Below, piece by piece: positions 15,409 to 20,570 of a stretch of 20,570 nucleotides of DNA. The stretch lies in the NCBI GenBank assembly GCA_002428405.1, contig DIWD01000051.1, forward strand, positions 17,618-38,187, written 5' to 3'. The stretch's first letter is position 1; each line of letters opens with the position of its first letter. The stretch is from a bacterium UBA6115. GTDB lineage: Bacteria > Bacillota_A > Clostridia > Christensenellales > Aristaeellaceae. Both the position numbers and the translations under genes were made by a program. A model generated the notes under the pieces. The model ran no database searches and was not told the origin of the DNA. It worked only from the letters and a program-made list of their open reading frames with translations.

Positions 15409-15437
15409 TTGACCCTGCCAGGGCCGCGTGTTAGGAT
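15409..15437 (+). promoter_or_regulatory. Promoter of the ArsR/CadC-type regulator, with a palindrome in its spacer
   Basis: TTGACC (15409-15414), exactly 17 bases and TAGGAT (15432-15437) form a good promoter. The spacer holds the perfect palindrome CCCTGCCAGGG (15413-15423), and GGCGG/CCGCC (15386-15390 and 15400-15404) lies just upstream. Autoregulation by the encoded repressor through one of these repeats is plausible. They do not match the AT-rich cad operator I know. Confidence 0.55.
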
Positions 15438-15456
15438 GGCCGCGGGAGGGCAAAAT

Positions 15457-15828
15457 ATGGACAAACGCTATGCCTGCGAAAGCAATATCGTGCATGAGGA
15501 CGCGGTGCGGCAGGTTTACGCCCTGATGCTGCCGGAAAACGTGTTCACGGACGCCTCCACCTTTTTCAAAGTCATGGGCGACGGCACCCGCTTCCGCATC
15601 CTCTTCGCGCTGGACAAGCGCGAGCTGTGCGTTTGCGACCTGGCGAACCTGCTGGGCATGAGCGTGTCCGCCGTCAGCCACCAGCTGGCGCGGCTCCGTG
15701 GGAGCAAGCTGGTCACTTCCCGCCGGGAAGGCAAAAACGTCTTCTACACCATCGCCGACAGCCACGTCCACATGATGCTCCAGGGCTGCGTCGAGCACGC
15801 GCTGGAGAACCAGGGAAATGAAGGGTGA
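15457..15828 (+). CDS. ArsR/SmtB family metal-sensing repressor, CadC-like
   Basis: This 123-residue winged-helix protein is predicted to leave its operator when it binds a toxic or excess metal. The helix-turn-helix spans about 56-82 (LCVCDLANLLGMSVSAVSHQL), followed by the beta-wing RREGKNVFYTI. Metal ligands match S. aureus CadC by position: C7, C58 and C60 of the alpha-3N thiolate site (position 11 is Ile instead of Cys), and D101, H103, H114 and E117 of the alpha-5 zinc site. ATG 15457 is chosen because GGGAGGG lies six bases upstream; the open frame extends further upstream into the terminator and promoter, which is unlikely. No P-type ATPase or other efflux gene is adjacent, so the regulated gene is unknown. 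Confidence 0.93.
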   Translation: MDKRYACESNIVHEDAVRQVYALMLPENVFTDASTFFKVMGDGTRFRILFALDKRELCVCDLANLLGMSVSAVSHQLARLRGSKLVTSRREGKNVFYTIADSHVHMMLQGCVEHALENQGNEG

Positions 15829-15833
15829 TATCG

Positions 15834-15870
15834 AAAACGCAGCGGAGGGATCCCTGTGTTTTTATTTATT
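15834..15870 (+). terminator. Intrinsic terminator after the CadC-like gene
   Basis: AAAACGCAG (15834-15842) pairs with CTGTGTTTT (15854-15862, one G-T pair). After a bulged C, GGA/TCC pairs around a GGGA tetraloop. The tail TTTTTATTTATT (15859-15870) is a good U-tract. The hairpin starts six bases after the stop. Confidence 0.7.
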
Positions 15871-16176
15871 CATGGGTCCCGGTTTATGGGTTCCAGTCAT
15901 TTGGCCAAACAACATACGATCAGACAGCTGAACAGGCATGATCAAATTGATATTTCATTGTACCTTAGTCTTTCCGGATTTCGCCTGCAGGAAGGCATGA
16001 GAGACAGGGTCTGCGTGAACAAGGGGACTGAGGAGCATTGCTGACAGAAGAATAAAAGGTTTGCCATCTCATCTGGAGAAACCGGAATATCTTTATTATT
16101 ATAATGAATACTTACCGCAATCCAGGTCAAGAAATCATCCGCCCCTTTTATTTAGAATACAGCGGGAGGTGAAAAG
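15871..16176. other. Non-coding gap before the AraC-type gene
   Basis: About 300 bases without a credible gene and visibly more AT-rich than its surroundings. It holds an 8-bp direct repeat AGGCATGA (15934-15941 and 15993-16000) and -10-like elements TATAAT (16100-16105) and TAGAAT (16153-16158), neither with a convincing -35. An AraC-type activator often acts at such weak promoters, so the region is probably the control region of the next gene. No structured RNA was recognised. Confidence 0.5.
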
Positions 16177-17085
16177 ATGGAGAACAGGGAACGGGCCGAG
16201 GCCGTTCAGCGGATGCAGGACTACATTCAGCAGCATCTCCATGAGGTGATCACCCTGCATGATCTGTCCAGGCGCGCGGGCTATTCGCCGTTTCACTGCG
16301 TCAGGGTGTTTGGTGAACTGACCGGCAGGACGCCCTTTGAGTACATCCGCGCGCTCAGGCTCTCACGCGCCGCCATGGAACTGCGGGATGAGAAGACGAG
16401 AATCATCGACGTCGCGCTGGATTTCGTGTTTGATTCCCAGGAAGGGTTCACCAGGGCCTTTTCAAGAGAATTCGGCATCACGCCGGCCAGGTACAGAAAA
16501 GATCATCCTCCGGTTCGCCTGTTCATGCCTTATCCGGTTCTGAAACAATATCTGTACTATTTGAAAGGTGAAGGGAAAATGGAAAAGAAAACTGCCGCCG
16601 GCACTGTCTTTGCACAGGTCATTGAGCGGCCGGAGAGGAAACTGATCCTGAAAAGGGGCGTCAAGGCTGAGGATTATTTTTCCTACTGCACAGAGGTAGA
16701 CTGCGAAATATGGGGGTTGCTATGCAGCGTCAAGGAAGCCTTGTACGAGCCCATCGGCATGTGGCTTCCGGACAGCCTGATCAAACCCGGCACCTCGCGT
16801 TACGCGCAGGGCGTCGAGGTCCCGGCGGATTACAGCGGCAAGGTGCCAGAAGGGCTGGAGGTGATCAGCCTGCCCGCGTGCCAAATGATGGTGTTCCAAG
16901 GCCCGCCCTATGATGACGAGCGCTTTGAGGAGGCCATATCGGATCTGTGGGAAGCGATGAAGACCTACAATCCGGAGCTGTACGGCTTCCAGTGGGCGGA
17001 CGATGACGCGCCGAGGTTCCAGATGGAACCCCAGGGCTGGCGGGGGTACATCGAGGCCCGCCCAGTCCGGCCGGTCAACAAGTAA
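16177..17085 (+). CDS. AraC family transcriptional regulator with GyrI-like effector-binding domain
   Basis: The 302-residue protein has an N-terminal pair of helix-turn-helix motifs: VITLHDLSRRAGYSPFHCVRVF at about 24-45 and IIDVALDFVFDSQEGFTRAF at 76-95, then FGITPARYR. This is the Rob/SoxS-like order. A GyrI-like small-molecule-binding domain follows (about 135-300), with VEVPADYSGKVPEGLEV and the C-terminal GYIEARPVR. Such proteins sense drugs or other small molecules and activate efflux or stress genes. GGGAGGTG eight bases upstream fixes ATG 16177. The gene ends at its own terminator, and the hydrogenase operon after it has a separate promoter, so control of that operon is possible but not shown. 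No transporter lies next to it. Confidence 0.92.
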   Translation: MENRERAEAVQRMQDYIQQHLHEVITLHDLSRRAGYSPFHCVRVFGELTGRTPFEYIRALRLSRAAMELRDEKTRIIDVALDFVFDSQEGFTRAFSREFGITPARYRKDHPPVRLFMPYPVLKQYLYYLKGEGKMEKKTAAGTVFAQVIERPERKLILKRGVKAEDYFSYCTEVDCEIWGLLCSVKEALYEPIGMWLPDSLIKPGTSRYAQGVEVPADYSGKVPEGLEVISLPACQMMVFQGPPYDDERFEEAISDLWEAMKTYNPELYGFQWADDDAPRFQMEPQGWRGYIEARPVRPVNK

Positions 17086-17098
17086 AGTTCATCAATTC

Positions 17099-17129
17099 AA
17101 ATGACGCCTGAAATACGGCGTCATTTTTT
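17099..17129 (+). terminator. Intrinsic terminator after the AraC-type gene
   Basis: AAATGACGCC (17099-17108) pairs perfectly with GGCGTCATTT (17117-17126) across an eight-base loop, and a run of six T follows (17124-17129). It begins 13 bases after the stop codon. Confidence 0.9.
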
Positions 17130-17207
17130 ATACATTGATCGGGGACAGAAGCAAGAGTTCCGGGCCGTAAATGTCCCACTGATTTGGCGTACCTTGGGCC
17201 TCTTTTC

Positions 17208-17237
17208 TTGACAGCGCTCATGAGGACAGACGATAAT
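17208..17237 (+). promoter_or_regulatory. Promoter of the hydrogenase operon
   Basis: A perfect -35 TTGACA (17208-17213), an 18-base spacer and GATAAT (17232-17237) precede hydC. Transcription should start near 17244, giving a C-rich leader of about 116 bases. I looked for a Rex-like palindrome (TTGTGA/TCACAA type) around it and saw none. Confidence 0.65.
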
Positions 17238-17359
17238 CAGTCCAGCAAAAAATTCCCATTCTCCCATCAGCCGCCCGACCGACGCTGCCCGGCCATACAC
17301 GGCCGCCAATACACCGAACTTTATCATCATGCCGCACATTACCCTTCAGGAGGCATAAA

Positions 17360-17869
17360 ATGAATACAATAGCCGGAGAAGACTATTTCATCACACCGGC
17401 GGCGGAAAAGCGGATCACCGAAATCGCTTCCCGCTACCAAAATGAGCCTGAGCAGCTGATGAACATCCTGCTGGATATCCAGAAGGAAACGGCCAACTCC
17501 TTCCCGCACAGCGTGGCCGCCCTGGTCAGCCGTGTGACCGGGATCCCGGAAGCGAAGCTGTATGGGTTCGTCAGTTTTTATTCCATGTTCTCCACCAGGC
17601 CCCGCGGCCAGTATGTCGTGCGCATGTGCCACAGCGCGCCTTGCCATGTGTGCGGGGCCCAGGGGGTGATGGAGGCCATCTCCAAGACCCTGGGCGTCAG
17701 GCCGGGCGAAACGACCCGCGACGGCCGTTTCACCCTTGAATACTGCCAATGCCTTGGCGTGTGCGAAAACGCGCCGGCCATCATCGTCAATGAAACTGTG
17801 TACCGCAACCTGACACCCGGGCGAGCGGCCACCCTGATGGAGGATTATCAGAGGGGGGACATGAAGTAA
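17360..17869 (+). CDS. hydC: NADH-linked [FeFe] hydrogenase subunit HydC (NuoE-like, 2Fe-2S)
   Basis: HydC is a thioredoxin-fold [2Fe-2S] protein that passes electrons between the flavin subunit and the rest of the complex. It has 169 residues. The cluster ligands are C90 and C95 (CHSAPC) and C131 and C135 (CLGVC), the NuoE pattern of C-x4-C and C-x3-C. A helical N-terminal region (about 13-65) is also NuoE-like. AGGAGG eight bases upstream fixes ATG 17360. The next gene starts immediately after the stop codon. Alone the protein could be read as a complex I subunit, but the neighbours, ending in an H-cluster protein and with no membrane Nuo genes visible, point to a soluble hydrogenase. Confidence 0.93.
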   Translation: MNTIAGEDYFITPAAEKRITEIASRYQNEPEQLMNILLDIQKETANSFPHSVAALVSRVTGIPEAKLYGFVSFYSMFSTRPRGQYVVRMCHSAPCHVCGAQGVMEAISKTLGVRPGETTRDGRFTLEYCQCLGVCENAPAIIVNETVYRNLTPGRAATLMEDYQRGDMK

Positions 17870-19129
17870 ATGCTGAGTGAAACGAGGATCGTGCTGAGAA
17901 ACGTAGGCAGGATCGACCCGGTGAGCGTAAAGGACTATCAAAAACAGGGCGGTTACGGATCCCTTCGCAAGGCGCTGTCCATGAAGACAGAGGACGTGAT
18001 CGCGGAAATGAAGCGCTCGGGGCTGCGCGGCCGTGGCGGGGCGGGCTTCCCGGTATGGAAGAAATGGAGCTTCACGGCTTCCGCCCAGGCCGGGCAGAAG
18101 TATGTCATCTGCAACGCGGATGAGGGCGAGCCCGGCACCAACAAGGACAGGGTCATCCTCTCAGGCGACCCGAACAGCGTGTTTGAGGGCATGGCCATCG
18201 CGGCGTACGCGGTGGGCGCGGACAAGGGCTTCCTCTACCTCAGGCGGGAGTATCCCTACATCACGCCCATCCTCGCTAAGGCGCTTCAAAACGCCCGGGA
18301 GGAGGGCTTCCTGGGGAAGAACATCCTGGGGTCTTCCTTTAATTTTGACATCGAGGTCATCTCCGGCGGGGGCGCCTATGTGTGCGGCGAGGAAACCGCG
18401 CTGATCGAATCCATCGAGGGCCGCCGGGGCGAGCCGCGCTTCAAGCCGCCCTATCCGGGCATTTCGGGGCTTTACGGCAGGCCCACAGTGGTCAATAACG
18501 TTGAGACCCTGGCAAATGTCCCCGTGATCCTCCAGCGCGGGGGCGAGTGGTTCAGCGGGATCGGCGTGCCCAACTGCACCGGCACCAAGGTATTCACCCT
18601 GTGCGGGAATATCACGCAAAAAGGGGTCTTTGAGTACCCCATGGGCACCAACCTGAGGGATATTTACGATACCCACGGCGGGGTGAAAGACAATTTTGAC
18701 CTGCGCGGGTTCATGCTGGGCGGCCAGTCGGGCAATCTGATCAATGCCAATCAGATCGACCTGAGCATGGACATCGACTCCTGCCAGCAGGCGGAAAGCG
18801 TCCTGGGCACAGGCACCATCATGGTGATCGACGACCGGCATGACATCCTGGACATCGTGCAGAACATCATGTCCTTTTTCATCGAGGAGAGCTGCGGCAA
18901 GTGCACGCCCTGCCGGGAGGGGAACATCCGGATCCTGGGGATCCTCCGGCGCATCAGCGGCGGGGAAGGCCGCATGGAGGACCTGACCCTGCTGGAGGAC
19001 CTGGCCAGCACCATGAACGTGGCCTGCCTGTGCGGGCTGGGCCAGAACTCCTCCGTGGCGGTCATCACCAGCCTGCACAACTTCCGCGAAGTGTACCTGA
19101 AAGCCATTGAAAGGGGGCGCAGAGCATGA
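17870..19129 (+). CDS. hydB: NADH-linked [FeFe] hydrogenase subunit HydB (NuoF-like flavoprotein), short form
   Basis: HydB binds FMN and NAD(H) and is the NADH-reacting subunit. The FMN/NAD fold is shown by GLRGRGGAGFP (51-61), CNADEGEPGTNKDR (81-94) and SGGGAYVCGEETALIESIEG (165-184). One [4Fe-4S] cluster is bound by C342, C345 and C348 (CGKCTPC) and C388. At 419 residues it is as short as NuoF. It starts right at the VGRIDPVSVKDY region and stops soon after C388, so it lacks the N-terminal thioredoxin-like and C-terminal ferredoxin-like domains of bifurcating HydB (about 600 residues in Thermotoga). The start touches the hydC stop, with a G-rich ribosome site about 11 bases upstream. The stop overlaps hydA by four bases. 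The shortness argues for a ferredoxin-independent enzyme. Confidence 0.93.
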   Translation: MLSETRIVLRNVGRIDPVSVKDYQKQGGYGSLRKALSMKTEDVIAEMKRSGLRGRGGAGFPVWKKWSFTASAQAGQKYVICNADEGEPGTNKDRVILSGDPNSVFEGMAIAAYAVGADKGFLYLRREYPYITPILAKALQNAREEGFLGKNILGSSFNFDIEVISGGGAYVCGEETALIESIEGRRGEPRFKPPYPGISGLYGRPTVVNNVETLANVPVILQRGGEWFSGIGVPNCTGTKVFTLCGNITQKGVFEYPMGTNLRDIYDTHGGVKDNFDLRGFMLGGQSGNLINANQIDLSMDIDSCQQAESVLGTGTIMVIDDRHDILDIVQNIMSFFIEESCGKCTPCREGNIRILGILRRISGGEGRMEDLTLLEDLASTMNVACLCGLGQNSSVAVITSLHNFREVYLKAIERGRRA

Positions 19130-20570
19130 TCAGGCTGACGATTGACGGGCTGCCTGCGGAGGTGGAAGAGGGAGCGACGCTGATGGATGCGGCAAAAAAG
19201 CTGGACATCCACATCCCCACCCTGTGCTTCCACCCGGACCAGGACGTGAAGGCCAACTGCCGCATCTGCCTGGTGGAGCTGGAAGGGAACAAGCTGCTGG
19301 TGCCCGCCTGCTCCTACCCGGCGGAGAACGGCATGAAAATGCGCACCCACTCCCCCAAGGTCAGGCGCGCGCGCAGGAACATCCTGGAACTGATCCTTGC
19401 CCGCCACGCGCAGGACTGCCTGCACTGCGACCGCTCCGGCACGTGTGAGCTGCAGGCGGTGGCGGAGGAGATGCACTTCGTCAAGATCCCCCGCTACCCC
19501 TATGTGGCGCGCTCGGACGAGTCGGACAATTCCTCCCCCTCCATTGTGCGCAACGCCGCCAAGTGCATCAACTGCGGCCGGTGCGAGTACGCGTGCAGCC
19601 AGGTCCAGACGGTGCACGCCCTGTCCAAGGTGGGGAGGGGTTTTGAGGTGCAGTTCCGCCCGGCGTACGGGCGCACGCTCGCCGACAGTATCTGCGTCAA
19701 CTGCGGCCAGTGCGTGCAGGCCTGCCCGACAGGCGCTCTGACCATCCGGGACGACACCCAGGTCGTCTGGCATGCCTTCGCGGTGCCGGAAAAGCTGGTC
19801 GTGGCGCAGGTGGCGCCCGCTGTCCGCATCACCCTGGCCGAAGCGCTGGGGGAACAGCCCGGCAGCATCAGCACAGGCCGCATGGTCAGCGCGATGAAAC
19901 GGGTGGGCTTTCACAAGGTGTTTGACACCGACTTCACCGCGGACCTGACCATCATGGAGGAGGGGACGGAACTGCTGGCCCGCATCAAGAACGGCGGCGT
20001 CCTGCCCATGATCACCTCCTGCTGCCCCGCCTGGATCAAGTTCTGCGAGACCTTCTACCCGGACCTGCTCCCCAACCTGTCCTCCTGCAAGTCCCCCCAG
20101 CAGATGTTCGGCGCGTTGCTGAAAACCTATTATGCGGAGAAAACGGGCAAAAAGCCTGAGGACATCCTCAGCGTGTCCGTGATGCCCTGCACAGCCAAGA
20201 AGTTCGAGGAAACGCGCCCCGAGCTGGGACGCAACGGCATGAGGGATGTCGACGCCGTCATCACGGTGCAGGAACTGGCGCGGATGATCCGCAGCGCGGG
20301 CATCCGCTTTGACACCCTGCCGGACACGCCCTTTGACGCGCCATTCGGGCTGGGCACCGGCGCCGGGGAGATTTTCGGCTCAACCGGCGGCGTGATGGAG
20401 GCCGCTCTGCGCACGGTGTACGAGGTGGCCACCGGCAAGCCGCTTGAAAACCTGGACATCAAGGCTGTCCGCGGCCTGGAGGGCGTCAAGGAAGCCTCCG
20501 TTCCGATGAACGGCATGACCGTGAAGGTGGCGGTCACAAACGGCCTTGGCAACGCGCGCAAAATCATGGA
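19126..20570 (+). CDS. hydA: [FeFe] hydrogenase catalytic subunit HydA (3' end outside window)
   Basis: HydA makes or oxidises H2 at its H-cluster. The visible 481 residues contain, in order: an N-terminal [2Fe-2S] domain (C34, C45, C48, C62); a His-ligated [4Fe-4S] site (H94, C98, C101, C107); two ferredoxin-type clusters (C147/C150/C153/C157 and C190/C193/C196/C200); then the H-cluster domain. H-cluster motif 1 TSCCPAW is at 297-303 and motif 2 MPCTAKKFE at 353-361, and FGSTGGVMEAALR is at 418-429 region. C299, C300 and C355 carry the same numbers as in Clostridium pasteurianum CpI, as far as I recall. The third motif, with the last two ligands, lies beyond the right edge. The ATG start overlaps the hydB stop. 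No maturation genes (hydE, hydF, hydG) are visible. Confidence 0.96.
   Translation, partial: MIRLTIDGLPAEVEEGATLMDAAKKLDIHIPTLCFHPDQDVKANCRICLVELEGNKLLVPACSYPAENGMKMRTHSPKVRRARRNILELILARHAQDCLHCDRSGTCELQAVAEEMHFVKIPRYPYVARSDESDNSSPSIVRNAAKCINCGRCEYACSQVQTVHALSKVGRGFEVQFRPAYGRTLADSICVNCGQCVQACPTGALTIRDDTQVVWHAFAVPEKLVVAQVAPAVRITLAEALGEQPGSISTGRMVSAMKRVGFHKVFDTDFTADLTIMEEGTELLARIKNGGVLPMITSCCPAWIKFCETFYPDLLPNLSSCKSPQQMFGALLKTYYAEKTGKKPEDILSVSVMPCTAKKFEETRPELGRNGMRDVDAVITVQELARMIRSAGIRFDTLPDTPFDAPFGLGTGAGEIFGSTGGVMEAALRTVYEVATGKPLENLDIKAVRGLEGVKEASVPMNGMTVKVAVTNGLGNARKIM

Noticed and set aside
15307..15456. Upstream extension of the CadC-like reading frame
   Set aside because: It would read through the preceding terminator hairpin and the gene's own promoter. 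The ATG at 15457 has a good ribosome site and gives CadC-matching numbering.
15856..16044. 62-codon open frame after the CadC-like gene
   Set aside because: Its GTG start lies inside a terminator hairpin, there is no ribosome site, and the translation resembles nothing known.
17121..17339. 72-codon minus-strand frame before hydC
   Set aside because: It overlaps the hydrogenase promoter and the AraC-gene terminator, and has no convincing ribosome site or domain.
17329..17358. Nine-codon upstream frame (MPHITLQEA) ending just before hydC
   Set aside because: It has no ribosome site of its own, and its 3' part is simply the hydC Shine-Dalgarno region. Chance is the simpler explanation.
17133..17359. 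Rex (NADH-sensing repressor) operator upstream of the hydrogenase operon
   Set aside because: I looked for a TTGTGA/TCACAA-type palindrome near the promoter and found none.
18161..19914. Two long minus-strand open frames opposite hydB and hydA
   Set aside because: Both lie wholly under strongly conserved cofactor-binding genes and show no domain of their own.
1..20570. CRISPR array, transposon, prophage, toxin-antitoxin or defence island
   Set aside because: No spaced repeats, integrase, transposase, terminal repeats or recognisable defence genes are present. The HerA-like ATPase has the YjgR architecture and no adjacent NurA- or SIR2-type partner.

Overview
The window looks like chromosomal DNA of a GC-rich anaerobic member of the Clostridia (Firmicutes). 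Several things point there: an ECF-transporter/truA gene order, a DUF4364 gene, an XPD-like helicase with an N-terminal PD-(D/E)XK domain, a Firmicutes-style 'GGNGT/PKTIDND' phosphofructokinase, purine-rich Shine-Dalgarno sites before most genes, and a trimeric NADH-linked [FeFe] hydrogenase. The exact family cannot be read from the sequence; a Christensenellales-like or other high-GC clostridial lineage would fit. I see no rRNA, tRNA, CRISPR array, insertion sequence, prophage or plasmid signature.

Layout. Bases 1-5860 are one tightly packed plus-strand operon: ecfA2 (3' part), ecfT, truA, nuclease-helicase, DUF4364 regulator and a fused ispDF. Four of its five junctions overlap. Bases 5861-7758 hold a separately promoted HerA/DUF853 ATPase that ends at a strong terminator. 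pfkA follows (7779-8852). It converges on a minus-strand TAXI-TRAP uptake locus (8949-12075) across a shared bidirectional terminator; within that locus a perfect 34-bp palindromic terminator separates the binding-protein gene from the permease gene.

Bases 12332-13567 (minus) encode a free-standing alanyl-tRNA editing protein. Across a compact divergent promoter region lies a secreted protein made of five related beta-rich modules (13718-15301). Two regulators follow, each with its own terminator: a CadC/ArsR-type metal sensor (15457-15828) and an AraC-type activator with a GyrI-like effector domain (16177-17085). The window ends inside a hydrogenase operon with a good promoter at 17208-17237: hydC (NuoE-like), hydB (NuoF-like) and hydA (cut at the right edge).

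How the genes work together. The left operon mixes housekeeping tasks: vitamin uptake energising, tRNA pseudouridylation, DNA repair and isoprenoid precursors. The right side is about fermentative redox balance: glycolysis through pfkA yields NADH, and HydABC can dispose of it as H2. The most interesting point is that HydB lacks the extra N- and C-terminal Fe-S domains of electron-bifurcating enzymes, so the complex is predicted to use NADH without ferredoxin. I found no clear candidate for a wholly new system. The points most worth following up are the hydrogenase architecture, the nuclease-helicase, the five-module exported protein, the CadC-like sensor without a visible efflux gene, and several inverted repeats placed on predicted promoters.
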